The notes beneath the pieces were generated by a model, which did not search any database, was not told the DNA's origin, and worked only from the letters and a program-made list of their open reading frames with translations. A stretch of DNA of 64,000 nucleotides, from contig NC_060909.1 in NCBI RefSeq assembly GCF_014805685.1, forward strand, positions 8,427,792 through 8,491,791. Reading direction: 5' to 3'. Shown one piece after another: positions 24,291-37,195 of the stretch. The number at the start of each line of letters is the position of its first letter. Positions within the stretch are counted from its first letter, which is position 1. A program made the translations under genes and the position numbers. This stretch comes from Silurus meridionalis. Taxonomy: Eukaryota > Chordata > Actinopteri > Siluriformes > Siluridae.

Positions 24291-24309
24291 AGTAGCCTCT
24301 AGTGGTACC
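24291..24309 (-). promoter_or_regulatory. CTCF-like motif, reverse (weaker)
   Basis: The minus strand reads GTACCACTAGAGGCTACT. Ten consecutive positions fit the CTCF core CCACTAGAGG, then the match fails at the next base. Confidence 0.3.
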
Positions 24310-25341
24310 ATGTTTCAATAATGAAACAGCATTAAAAAGCGCATTTCATTTAGGAATCTTTTAGTGCAACACTAAAGCAGCATAATTACCAAATTTATAC
24401 CACCATGTATTATTTGTTTAAAATGGGAATGTTTAGCATGTCACTGTAGCTAATTCTTGTTTTTTTATATATATATAATTATATACACTGCAGAATCAGA
24501 GTGACTGTTACCATCCCATTTTCTTCTGTGAATGTCCTGAAGTGTATTATCCCCAAAAAGTTAGCAGTTTATTACAACTGTATTTTATTATCTATTAAAA
24601 ATGTACATTGTTGGGAATAAATGTAAAATGTTTCTTAGTTCCGATTATCACTTGCATCATAACCAGCTATAAACTGATGATCATTATTTTTCTCTTCCAT
24701 AAAGTTAAGATAAAAAAAAAATCCTTCTACCAGACTTTCCCATGTTAGAAAGTTACATCTGTAGCTCTAAACGTTACAAAATGCTGACACTGACGTCCCC
24801 TACGAAAAACCTTACAAGTCCCTGTGCGAGTCATTACTGCAGAAATGATAATGTACACTATTAGATTTGCAGCTGCACTCATATCATAGCTGCTGCTATA
24901 CACAAATCTTCCGACCAATCCAAATCATGCATTTCAACAAAACTGTGTATTAGTGATGGTGTTTCCACATAGTGTGACACCAGGGTCACAGAGTAGAATG
25001 GTTCTTTTAGGGTTCTTTGGATAATAAAGCTTTTTTGGCTTTCTGAAAGGCATCTACATGGAACATTTTCTAATAGAATAACAGGCTGTTGTAGCATTTT
25101 GGATAGAAACAAAGAAGCTGTTGTGATTGTGGAAACCTGCTTTTTTCATCCAAACCTGACATTATAGTATCATAGTATGCTATAGTATATGGCATGATGG
25201 ACAATAATGATGAAAAAAAGTGTTGGCACTAGTATATTTACCTAGTATAAATTTCACTTCATTGGAAATCTTATATAGTTTTACAGAAGCAAATATTGCA
25301 AATGTAACATTTCAAGTGTATGTCAAAAAGACAGAGGATCT
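24310..25341. other. AT-rich noncoding DNA
   Basis: No gene. TTAGGGTTCTTTGGATAATA around 25010 resembles dispersed fish repeat text, but no element boundary could be set. Confidence 0.4.
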
Positions 25342-25742
25342 GCTATTCTATGTGTGAAACATTTTGTGGATACTGGACCATAAAATTTGTATGTGCATTT
25401 AGTCCCTGTTTAACCATTTAGATTAACCTCCTCTGGGAAGATGTTACACTAGATTTTGGAGGAGATTTATGGAGATTTGTTCTCATGCAGCTACAAGGGC
25501 ATTAGTAAAGTCTGGTACTGATGCAGGGTGAGCAGACCTAGGGTGTAATCAGCATTCCACTCCAAACCGTTTAAACCATATTGTCATGGAGCTCACTGTC
25601 ACATTGTCATGCTGGAGCAGGATTGATTGTCCTTGTTCAAGCGAAGATAAAATGTATTCTATAAATGTACTGTATTATTTATTTATTGGTAAAGAATTGG
25701 CTGGAAAAGTCAGGTATCCCAATACTTTTGTCTATAACATGT
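25342..25742. mobile_element. Second, decayed copy of the 43-kb MITE family
   Basis: It shares CTGGGAAGATGTT, AGATTTTGGAG, GCATTAGTAAAGTC-like text and the end AAAGTCAGGTATCCCAATAC with the element at 43154-43679. The left end is much degraded, and it is shorter by about 125 bp through internal deletion. Confidence 0.7.
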
Positions 25743-26200
25743 ATATTGTTCTTTGTATCCCCTAAAATTTAGATGAATCACCCTTCTTTTCACTCTTAAG
25801 CAGAATTCAGAGGTCTGACTGCCAGGATGATCTTGTAATGCTGATGACCCAGCTGAATCAATCAGTCCCATGCCACGTGTCTCCAGCTAAAACTCAAGTA
25901 TGTAATATGTGTTGTGCTCTTGCACTATGATGACCTTTGAGTGCTTATATGCTAATTGCATCAGAAAGCTGAGATTCAATTTGAAATATTATATTTGTCT
26001 GGTCTGAGGCATGTGGTGTTTCTGACACTTCCTTTGTGGAGGCAATAAGACTCTGACTCAAGAAAAGCAGGTGAAAGGCAAATAAGTCAATACAATAAAC
26101 AAGGTAGTAATCTGTCGTTTGATAAGCAGACACTGTTCACTAATTACAAATGTATAGTGAATAGAATGGTAAAGATTTTCTATGCAAGAAGAAAACATTC

Positions 26201-26231
26201 AAATTGTTATGATTTTGAATCATAACAATTT
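26201..26231. repeat. Perfect 14-bp inverted repeat, 3-nt loop
   Basis: AAATTGTTATGATT and AATCATAACAATTT are exact reverse complements around TTG. The site lies 65 bp before a (GA)n array. It is a strong cruciform or hairpin candidate of unknown role. Confidence 0.75.
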
Positions 26232-26291
26232 AGCAGTATTCTAATATAGCAGTATGTGATTCATGGTTTAAGAATCCATTAACCATGACAT

Positions 26292-26293
<2 letters not shown>

Positions 26294-26329
<36 letters not shown>
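26294..26329. repeat. (GA)n microsatellite
   Basis: About 18 units, followed by imperfect GA-rich text. Confidence 0.9.
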
Positions 26330-26330
<1 letters not shown>

Positions 26331-27182
26331 AAAAGAGCGAGAGAGCGGCAGATGGAAAGGTTGGAAAGGTAACCCCATAATTTGCAGAGGTCCATGTCAC
26401 TCTCTGCATGATTGGTGCTTTTTCTGTGTGTTCTCTTCCACCACATGGTCTCTCTTCAAACAATTCTCTGACAAGCCCTGCTCTCCACTATGTCAGATCT
26501 ACCTGAAAGAGCATAGCGCTCCCATCCAAACATGGCTTTAACTTATTGTGTAGTTACATCTATCCATTTCCAGAGTGACACTTTTATTACTTTACACTCA
26601 GCAATTTTGGTCCATCATGTTCAAGGTTTATGCAAGAGGGTTCAAGCAGAACGGTTTTCTTAAACAGACAATTGTGAGTTCTTAAAACCAGGTTACATGA
26701 AAAGGAAGATGATGTGAAATATATGATAGAAAATTTGGTAGACTAAAGGAAGAATGGGGCTCATCACATCACACATGGAATCCTGTGTCTGGAAGTGTAT
26801 GTGGTGTTAGAGTGTTTGAGCTGAGGAGAAGGGTCAGATAGCCCAGAGTGCCGATAACCCCTCAGTAGAGCAGCAACCACCAGTGACATTAAACAGATGG
26901 CCTCTAAGACCCTCTGTCCTTGGGAACAGGATGTAAAGCTACACAGGAAGGAATAGGTTTTTTTGGTGTAGTCACATGAGTTGATAAGAATGGAAAGTAT
27001 ATGTAAAGGATCACTCAGAAGAATCACTGACAGCAGCATGGACTACATGTAGGGCAAGAGTTTTATGTTTTTTTTTTGGTTTGTTTGTTTGTTTCTACCC
27101 ATCTCAGACTCCAGCACAAGAGGACAGGTTGAATGTTTTATAGTTCAGACTTGATGTCTTTACATCCAAAAATGCTAGCGAT

Positions 27183-27347
<165 letters not shown>

Positions 27348-27929
27348 AAGTTTGGTCTGCTGTTGATTTATTTTCCAGCAAACCAACTCTGACAGTAGTT
27401 TTGGCTTTAAGGCAAAATCCATGTTTATAGTAATGTGTTTGCTGTAATGTTATGGTATCTATAGTAACAAAGTCTTTACAGAGATGATTGACATCCCACA
27501 TAAACCATAGTCTAACCAAGCGTAATATATAATAAAAGCAAAAAAGAATTATTATTTAAAAGCGGTCCAGGGTCAGCATTTTTTTTTAATCCAGGAAAGT
27601 TTTCAGATCAGATGTGATGTGTTTTGAAACATTCCATAACATTGAAGCTTAACTATTATAAGATGAAACTATGTCCTCTTAATAAAAAAAAGTCATACTC
27701 CCGCAAATTGTGTGGTATATAAGGACTGTTTTCATCGCACCATGGCACAATCATGGCACGTTAAATATGAAAGGTATCATCATTGCTTTCATTATATTTC
27801 CCATAACATAATATATAAGGCTATTCAGGTTGTACATCTACAGTATATAATGCTCAAAAGAATGTGGAAACACACACATACACACACGCTTTGTCCAAAG
27901 TAGACAGCATTAAGAGTGTACCTAGCCTC

Positions 27930-28150
27930 ATTAAGATGCCATGTATGCAGTGAGAAGAGAGGAGGAGCAGCTTTCCCACTGGCAGCTAGACGTCACGAGC
28001 AGGCAGCGGCTGCAGACAGGGGCCAGTTGACCCTTGACCCACTCTTCCTCCTGGGAGATAGGCCGCCTCTGCTCTCCATCAGCGTGTTGTCCGGCCTGCA
28101 CCCTGGGGGAGCTGCTGATGTGGGAACATGCTGTTTGAAATCTTGACACT
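27930..28150. promoter_or_regulatory. GC-rich noncoding block
   Basis: A GC-rich island (AGACGTCACGAGCAGGCAG, TTGACCCTTGACCC) lies in AT-rich DNA just after a GATA microsatellite region. TTGACCCTTGACCC resembles a nuclear-receptor direct repeat with 1-bp spacing when read on the minus strand. Both strands hold a short open frame here without recognisable domains. Confidence 0.35.
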
Positions 28151-28859
28151 CAGGAAAGGAAATTAAGATGGTGGAGAGGATGAGGGGGGTGATATTTTTT
28201 TAAATGCTGTCTCTTTGTCTCTCCCTGTTGTCTCTTTAATGCACAGAGATATCTGTACACTTCCTTTCTGCAGTTGCGTTTAGTTTTCCCTCGCTTCTGT
28301 CCTACTGTCCTTCTGTCAATAGTCTTAATTGGCCTCCTCAGTCAGTAATGCATTGATTGTGGTCACCAATAAAAGAGCTATTGATTGACATTTTGTTTAA
28401 CATTGGTCTGTGCAGTGCACAATGCCCTTTAATGCAATTCCTACAGCAACCTCTCCCTGTCTTCCCCCTACTCTTTAATGTCATAAATTACGATGGTCGA
28501 TTAGGGAAATGTTTTTCTCTTATTCATTTTTATAACAATTGGAGGGGGGTAAGCTACTGTAGAAGATACAGACGAAATCAGAATAGACGTGGGACATCCA
28601 AAACATTATTTTAACTGATCCTTATTGCTTTGTCATTTCTATTACTGTCAATCTTAACAGGACAATTTGTTAAAATCATATATTTTTGCATGAAAATTAC
28701 TATTAAAAATACATACAGATTATAAATATTCACTGCAGCACTTGCTGTATATTAATAGAATTGCTTGATTTCAGTTCTTTCAGATCTTTTTGCATTGATG
28801 CCAAAGCCTAGATGCCTTATGTTCTTGAACTTGTTTTCAATTTAATATTCTTAATTTAA

Positions 28860-29120
28860 ACGAGTCAGTGTTTAAGTCTCTGTATGATCCTAATTGCACA
28901 TTGTTTAGTGATTGATACCACATTAGAGCATAATTAAACCTCAAAGTCACTCAAGTCCTCTCCAGTGTCTGTGGTAGGACCGCAGAAATGGCTCCAAGTC
29001 CTGTGCTCCTCAAATTTAATTATCGCCATTAAATATTCAATGATCAATAGCGTCAGTGCGTGACGATCGATAGGTGCAGCAATGGGAGAAGAGGACAGTG
29101 AGCATAAGTTAATATTTGCA
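28860..29120. promoter_or_regulatory. Candidate enhancer with clustered ATTA cores
   Basis: Several homeodomain-type cores occur in 150 bp (CCTAATTGCAC, TTTAATTATCGCCATTAAAT) together with CGTGACGATCGATAGG. This dense mixture is typical of developmental enhancers. Conservation was not tested. Confidence 0.4.
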
Positions 29121-30089
29121 TTTCAAAGTATCTGGTGTCATAAAATCCATAGCTCTCTCTGCATGGCTGTATTTCACATGGCTCTGTTTCTGCTCCTTAA
29201 AGCTGACTGCTATTGATTCTGTATTGAGTATTTACGAGCTGGAAGTGGCTGTAGGTTTAAAGTGTCAAAATGTTTTTAGGAAGCCGATACACACTCTATT
29301 CCCTGTCTCGATTCAGCTTTACTTCAAACACTCAGTTTTTTTCATCAAGATTTCTAAACAGATTTCGTTATTTCTAGATAGTTTCAGGCATCTTATTGCA
29401 TAATTTCTTTGCACATTTCACTTAATTAAGGGTGTAATAATATAGTATAATGGCATGACATGTACACCATGATACTTTAGTTAATCTACCTTGTATCACA
29501 AGTGATATTCCATGTAAAAAGTAGGGAAAATTGAATGTCTAACACTGTAAGACTATGAAAAACAATGAAAGACTGAGATTTTTCTGTTTTGAAATGTTTA
29601 TATTTGATGGTGTGATGCAGCTGATTCAAAGCTGAGTCACTTTTCTTTTCTCCAAATGAAATATTTTCCTCCAAAGAATAGTAATTGTATAGTTACAGTA
29701 ATCTCCAGATTACAATTTATTTATTAACAAGCAAGTCATTTATAGTCGCATTTTAACGTTAATCAGGAAACAACATATCTCCTGTTATTACTTGAAAAAA
29801 AAAAGAAAATATACTTTTCTAATACTGGTTGTTATCTCTGGTAATGTTAAATATCACAATCCACTGCATATTAATAAGATACATTTTCTTTTCTTAAAAC
29901 ATTTTAATAGCTTTTACTATAGAAACATATATTGCTCTAATATCCATAAATATGTTTCGAAATCATTAACTATGGGCGTTTTGCTTCTTCCAATTATGAT
30001 TTTTTTTAATATAGAAAAAAAAAACAAACCTGTCATCTTCTAACTCAATATTACACTCCCTTTACGTGTGCATGTGTTTTATTCAAATA

Positions 30090-30400
30090 GACGCCTCTAC
30101 ACAGCTAAGGGAATACCTCTAGCCACTTCAAAGTGTGTGTAACCCCTCTTCTGGAGGCCGGGTCCCTGAGGGGCCCTGTTTTGTTTACCCGCTTGGTTTC
30201 TAATGGGATGTTTTTGCCCTAGATCTCTCGAACCAACACACCTCCATTTGCTGTTTTTATGCTCCTTCAAACACCTGCTCAGGTCGAGCTGCTTCTTTGA
30301 TCTTATAGCCGCTCTGCAGCTCAAATACATGCACGTCTTGTTTGATCTCAGCATAACCGATCAATTTGCCCTTTTTGCTCAATTAATATGAAGTAAACAC
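30090..30400. promoter_or_regulatory. Candidate conserved noncoding block
   Basis: A 300-bp complex block ends with CTCAATTAATATG just before an AT-rich, repeat-like stretch. The 62-85 codon frames on the two strands overlap each other and show no domain. Confidence 0.4.
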
Positions 30401-32080
30401 ACCAACAACAAACATCTAGTGCATTTTTGGCACATGGTCATTTTCTTTGCATTGCCCGACATGCCTTATATTAACAGAATCATCTAGACCTGCAGATTTT
30501 TTTTTTTGTGTACATTGTCTTGTCTAATAAACTTTGTGTCAAGTGTTTCTATAAAGCCTTATTAAATTAATAAATCATAATAATTGGATAGGTAATGGTT
30601 CTTTATAAAGGTCTAAAAGCTTATAAAGCTCTAATAAGAAAGAGTATTTCATTAAAAGTTTACCATACTACAACATAAATATCACCATTTCATATATCAA
30701 CCTGTATTTACACAACCATTATAACAAATAGGGACATGTGAATAACCATAAAGCAATTGCCATTTATTAACCATAAACATGGCAAACATTTAACCATAGA
30801 TTCGTTACAATGAAACAGTCATGATTGTTGGGTTCTTTGTTCTAAAACAAAAAAACAATAAAGATAACATGCTATTGATAAAATGACAAAACGCTTCGCT
30901 TCCCTTTTTTGCAAAGTGAAATAAATGTATTCTGGTTGTTTTATGAGAAAAGTCGAATAAAGTTTGCATTACAAATCCATCACCTTATTATAATAAATAA
31001 TGACATTTCCATTATAACAAAGCTTTTATAAGACATTATAAGATGCTTAGAATTAATGACCTATGAATATAGACGTCATTAGAACGTGTTAGTTGCTTTA
31101 ACTTCATTCTTTTGTTCTGTTTTAAAGGATGTAATTGTTTTCATTTTGTTGGTGTTAATCGTATACAGTGATGCAATACTCATTTTGCAGGCAGCTATAT
31201 TGATATGTGGGCAATCAATTTCATGATTTCATGCATTTATCTTGTATCGATTTCTTTTGTTTTATGTTTTCAGCGTCACCCATTCCATGCATTGATTAGA
31301 TATAAAAGTTTAAATATCTGTAATGGTACTTTCTTAAATTGTTTAAAATGATTGCTGGATAAATACAGTGTTTGGCTCAGCAATAAATCGGAACAATAAT
31401 TATTGAGCCTTAAATAGATATTGATCATTTAAAATATATTAATAGGCTATGTTAATGTGTATGAGTAAAAAATATATATATACTTAGCTGTATTGGATGT
31501 ACAAGGTCTAGTTACTAGGCTAGGCATTTTTTCTCTCCTTTTTTTAGACATAATTTTAATTATAACAAAGACACAGACACATCATCCCCTCATGCTGATG
31601 TGCATAATGTGCTGTAGTTACAAAGAGGAATGAAGAAAAAAAATCTTTCTCCCTGAAGGTCGACACAGAAAGTAGGCAGGTTAATCAATATTATGTAAGT
31701 GAGGTGCATGACCAAGATGGAAAAAGAGTGTATGGTTGTCTGTCTCCATCTGTTTGTACATGTGTATATATGGGTGTAGCTGAGTCTGCCTTCATGCTGG
31801 TTCTTGTCATGTTTCTGATTTATGTGATAGTCACATAATGTTACAGAAATAAAAACACTAATGGAAAACACGCATGGCGAAACACAGTGATACCTGATGA
31901 ATTACGTTTAGATGGTGTAAATGTGTGCATTTTAATTAGTTCACTTTTCATTATGTCAAATAAACAAAATTATTTTAATTATACCAAAATCCATGTGTAA
32001 ACATGCCAAAGTATGTTTTGCATAAATTTAACAGGCGTGTGCATAGAAGGAAACATATAAATATATAAACTTTTTATTCC
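30401..32080. other. AT-rich noncoding DNA, repeat-like in part
   Basis: The span 30545-31075 has recurring TTATAA and AACCAT motifs, like an AT-rich nonautonomous element, but no convincing ends were found. No gene was seen. Confidence 0.4.
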
Positions 32081-32083
32081 TAG

Positions 32084-32143
32084 GTGCTCCTGGTGATGTA
32101 GCTCAGGGCTTATTCGTCATGATGGCCATGGACACTCCAGGCA
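32084..32143 (+). other. Splice-flanked 60-nt open segment (possible exon)
   Basis: The stretch is preceded by CTTTTTATTCCTAG, a good acceptor with pyrimidine tract, and followed by the consensus donor GTAAGT. It is exactly 60 nt and open in the frame reading GAPGDVAQGLFVMMAMDTPG. It may be an exon of an unannotated or noncoding transcript, or a chance arrangement. No partner exon was recognised. Confidence 0.3.
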
Positions 32144-32580
32144 GTAAGTTTAGCTTCAATTGCTCCCAACAGTGCTTTTAAATCAGTCTAAAATCAATAG
32201 CACTTTTACCATCACATCACATGGAAAGGGAGCCATATTGATGTCCACATGTCATTCGGAGGTGGACTGGAATCCTCCAGCTCTCCTCTCCTAGATCACT
32301 GTGTGTTTTTAGAAATCTATACAGCCCTCTGTCCATCCTTGTTGTTTATGGTTTGGTTTGGTCTGACGTGCCCGGTTTATACATCAGGCCTTATTTTAAG
32401 GCCGGGGTATTGATTCGATTCTCAAACAAAGCTCCTTAAATGAATCCTAATGCGTTATCACTGTAAGCTCCTACATGAGCTCAGCCAGCACAAGGTGAAG
32501 GCAATTTATCAATCAAAAGAGGTAGAATTAAACATGATTCAATAAGGCAGGATCCCTGTAGAGCTAGGTAAGAGAAGGAA

Positions 32581-32592
32581 AGAGAGCGAGAG

Positions 32593-32645
<53 letters not shown>
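32581..32645. repeat. (GA)n microsatellite
   Basis: A near-pure purine tract of about 32 units; triplex-prone. A (TC)n array follows 180 bp later. Confidence 0.95.
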
Positions 32646-32648
<3 letters not shown>

Positions 32649-32817
32649 GAATGGAATGGAATGAGAAATAGGAGTGAGTAGAGGATCTAATCTGAGATGA
32701 GCAGGTGATAAAAGCATAAAGAGAAAGATGGATAAAGGGATAGAGTCATATTGAGTGATGACAGATAGTGAAGCTCAAAGCTCAAACAAATCCCAACTTT
32801 GGTACTGTGATTAATCA

Positions 32818-32822
<5 letters not shown>

Positions 32823-32860
<38 letters not shown>
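32823..32860. repeat. (TC)n microsatellite
   Basis: About 19 units. With the (GA)n at 32581 it could pair as a 38-bp inverted repeat. Confidence 0.9.
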
Positions 32861-32866
<6 letters not shown>

Positions 32867-34209
32867 TCACTTTTTCCACCAATTCTGCATTTAAAATGTT
32901 CTGCCTATTCTTCCCTACTAAATGTAAGAAACTTGTTACTTGTATATGCATGTGGATGCTATTTTACTGTATTGCACAGTGGATGCTGGAGGAAAGTAAT
33001 TGCATTTGAATGCAGTTGTTCAAGGTCACATCAAACAACCTTTAGCAGCTTCATTTTCTAAAGCAATTTCAAAGTGGTATTTTTATAGTTTAAAGATTTA
33101 GCTCTGGCTTCATCTCTCCATAAACAGTGCATCACACTTAAACTAGAAAAGCTAGAAAACTAGAAAAGTAAAAATAGTAAAAAATGCTTGAGTCCAGTTT
33201 TTTAAAATGTTTTCCATAATGTCTTCCTTTATTAAGTTGGTTGATCTTATCTCTTAATAAATGCCATTTTAACTGTGCTCACTATGTTCTTCATCAAGTT
33301 CTTAAGAGAAAAACAAACCAACAATTTAACACCAACATCTCGGAACACATCAAAGAATTCTTCCCACATGAATATAAATGTGTTTCAGGATGATATTTTC
33401 TTTCAGATTTTCATTTAAGCAGGTTTCATCTATTGAGGCAGTTCATTCATGAATCACTTTTAAAGAATGCCATTGTGTGCCTAGCGATGATAAGCTGAAC
33501 AAAGAAAGCCAGAAAACTGGAAATGTGCTTTATCTATTGGCCAGTGATTCAGTCACGGTTCTAATTGTATATTTTTTGGGCATCTGTTCTGGATTTGTCC
33601 ACTCAATCTTAGAAAATGTTTCTCTAAGGTTTCTCAATAGGTTTTTGATTAAGAAACTTTTGGAAGCCTTTCTGATTCATCAATCAACATGGTAGAGTTA
33701 GTGGGTTCTACATTGTAGTCATGTATCATTAATTGTTCTAAAGAATCCTTGAAAATCCCTTCTGTTCAGACTAGCAGGATTATTCACCAAACAGCAAATC
33801 AAAACTCACCATAGCCTGCTTCATTGGCCTTGTTTTTTCCCATTGAAATCATACCACAGTTATCTTATTAACTTTCTGAAAATCTTGCTCTAGAAAAAAA
33901 CAAATGAGTTTTCATAACTTAAATACAGTAGATAGATTAATTCATAATTGTCAAGGTTTTTTAACTATCAGAAATTGATTCTCATGCTTAATCAGCACCT
34001 GTTAAATGATATCATACATCCAATCTAAAAAGGAGCAATGCTAATTCATTGCATTGTTGCCTGGCATACTGTAATAGCGAATTTGACAGTATGACTTACC
34101 CAATATATTGTTGGCAAATAAATTAAAGCTAGAACCCAAAAGAGTCACTGGTTCCTACTTGTGTGAAATTACCCATAAATGAGTACCTAAGTAAGTTTTT
34201 TTTACTGTG
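32861..34209. other. AT-rich noncoding DNA
   Basis: No gene or transposon was recognised. The 72-codon frame near 33.5 kb has no domain. Confidence 0.55.
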
Positions 34210-34870
34210 ATATTCTGTGTCAGACTTCCACTGTACTTCTATAGCTCTGGAGCACCATTTCAGGGTTGGGTGGCAGTTAAAGAACCATAATCCAGATGTG
34301 AATGTGTACCAAGGGGTTTGGGCATGGCCTTATGCCTGGATAGATGGAGAGAAAGCTCAATCTCTCTCCTTTTCTATCTGCTCCATTGAATGTGTTGCCT
34401 CTGTCATTATTTATTTAGCCGTTAAGTGTTTAAAGCAGAGGACTCCGCAGGGACTGAGTGATGCCGATGAAAATATTCAGACTAGAAACTAGAGAAAGAC
34501 AGAAAAGATCAGGCTGCGCTGTATTTGTTTTCTCCATCTGAATGCTTTTATAAGGATAGCTACAGCTATGATTCCGAGCCTCAAGAGTGCCTTCGGGATC
34601 ATAAAGCAAATATGAGGGATGATGCTATTATGGGGGGTGAGGTGGCTATGGAAAGTGAATGGGGGTTAAGAGGGTATCATATTTGTTATTTATCGGTGTA
34701 ATGCGAGACCTGCATGAATAAGTCATAAGTAACTGGGAGTCCCCAAAGCGATGAGGAAGAGACCAAGGAGGGTGGGGGTGTTGGTTCATAGTGATTGGCC
34801 TTTCAGATGACACCACTGTCAGATCCCCAGGTCAAAGGTCATCTCCGGAACCAGGGATTGAGCCTTCTGC
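34210..34870. promoter_or_regulatory. Candidate conserved noncoding block
   Basis: About 650 bp of complex sequence with purine-rich tracts, without microsatellites. A 91-codon frame at 34217-34492 (+) has no recognisable domain. The regulatory role is inferred from locus context only. Confidence 0.3.
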
Positions 34871-37020
34871 TGTGTGCTAAGTGAGGTCTTGGTGGTTGTC
34901 TTGTCAAATTGTAGCAGTTTAAGCCAATCAAGTAGACTACACATTAAGCTGTTTTGTCATGGTATAGATTTAGTGTCTGGAGATATTTTGACATTATTGC
35001 AAATCTGGATGAATCTACAGCAGCAAAAAGACAATCTCTTGGGTCTCTTTTGCATGTATAAAGCATCCTTTGATATGACCTTGGTAAGAACATTTAGCTT
35101 TTCCTCATATGGCACAGATGCTGGACAACAGAATCAGGGAGTTTAAGAAGGCTCTTACTTAAGGACATCGTGACAGTGGACTAGCAGGGTCTAGCAGGCA
35201 TGTTTAGGCTCGCACTGTAAAGGAACCATCTTAGTTAACTAATAATTTTTAATTTCATTTCATTTGGTATACTATTAGTGATTAAGTGCATTTTTAAAAG
35301 TGTTTTGATTATAGTAATGTTGGCTACTTTGTTTTATACACACCAATATCAGCTTTATGCAGTAAACTAAATAAACTAAAGCTAGTTAGTATTTTGTTTT
35401 CTTTATAACCAGATGGCAAATATTAGGCTAGCTTTTTCATGGTCACAGCAAATCAGCTTTTTGTAACTAATCAAATATCCAAAAAAATCACCGATTTTTG
35501 AGACAAGCTAACAATATATACATGCCACAACAGTAAGGAATTACTACATTACAATGACCTAGTATTAATAAAGTAAATTTGTCAATAAATCGAAAGGATA
35601 ATCAAGAAAGCTAAGCATCATTGTAGGTTTTAGTGACTCCGAACACTTTATAGATCCTTAAATTTCTATTACCTGACTGAAATTTCGTCATAACACAGGG
35701 TCCAATATTCCCAATGCTATAACGATTTAGTCTGGCAGGATAGAAGTGGATTTATGACCACAGCAGGTTTGCACTGCAGAGTTCACATCCTCTAGCATCC
35801 AGACATACATCTGAATCCCCAATCTCACCCAATGTTTCTCTACACTTGCTCTATTTACTTTTCTTTTCCTTTATCCCTAACGCCTCCTCTTGCTCCCTGG
35901 TTTAGCAAGCATAAATATAAAGTGTCTAAGATCAAGTGTCCCATCAGGGAACGATACAGGCTCGTGAAGCACATCAAAAAAAGTAGACACAATCCTGTAT
36001 TGATCAAAGGGCCTCAGTTTTGAAGTTGTCTGAGCTTTTGTGAGAAGCCCGTGTCCGGTGAGAACTGACTGCACCTCTCATGCTTTACTATTATTTTTGA
36101 GGGGAAAAAAAAAATCTGTGAGATCAAGAAGCCAGTATTTAATGAACAGCATGTGCTGAAAGATGTGGTCCAGAAGATTTTACTTTGCACAGTGAATGGT
36201 GGTTAGTTTTAATTGCATCCTTTATAATTAGATGTTCTATTTGTTCTTATATTTTAAAGATTATAAATAAAAATCGGCAATTTTATTCCTTCACTTCAGT
36301 GCTTTCTATAGCACATAGCCACTTGGATAGGCTTATGTCATATCTTCTCACTTGTACTAAAATGCATGCACTTTATTGCTACATAACTGATGATACTCTT
36401 CCTCCAATTTCTGCATCAGTCTCATAAAAGTCGGATTTGCTCAATAACTGTGACTCTGCAGAGGAGACAGGAAATAAATGCAGCACTGTGGATGGGTTAT
36501 TTAGATTAAACTGCACTAAATGGAATTTTTACACATTACAGTACAGCTTGCCCTCTTATGAATTGCCTATTCTCCTGTGCTGTATGTGGTGTTAAATGAT
36601 GCCTGTCATGGCTTGCTAAGATTAACCTGGTAATGATTATTAATGGGAGTAATAAAGGGCGGATTACTTAGTGGAAACTTATGAAAAAATAAATATCTGT
36701 AGTCTCTGTGCGCATTTTGTTTATATGTTGGTTTCTTTCCAATTACTCACCAAAGCCCATGTCTTTGCCAACTCTAAACTGTACTGCTTTAAAACTGGCT
36801 TTTGCTTTTTAGCTTTATGCAATTTTTGGTTAAAAAAATGTATACAGCACCAGGGTCACAGACCCTAGAACTTGAACCTAGGTTTGTGTCAAAACATCTT
36901 CCCTGTGGGGTTTTGCTGCCTTATGGGCATGTTGGCATGAAAACTTTATCTTCAGGCAATAGATCATGTTTTTTTTAATATATTATTTGAATGGCCAGTG
37001 TATGTTGCTCACCTTGTGTA
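34871..37020. other. Noncoding DNA
   Basis: Moderately AT-rich. Short frames of 63-90 codons overlap between strands without domains. No repeat family was recognised before the transposase fragment at 37021. Confidence 0.5.
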
Positions 37021-37195
37021 AAGATGGTACCAGGATGCCCTATGGGAAGAAGGCAAGCTGGTGGGTGCAATGTAATGCTGGGAAACCTTGGGTCCTGGTG
37101 TTCATGTGTCTATGACTTTGACGATACCCTCTACAGTATTTAAACATTGTTGCTGACCACTTATACTCTTTTGATGGTACATTATACTCCAATAG
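37021..37195 (+). pseudogene. Tc1-like transposase fragment (catalytic part)
   Basis: The plus strand holds CCTATGGGAAGAAGGCAAGC, then GCTGGGAAACCTTGGGTCCT, text typical of the catalytic half of the transposase family whose N-terminus is at 41.6 kb. Residues such as PYGKKAS and AGKPWVLVF are readable before stops. No ends are recognisable. Confidence 0.65.
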
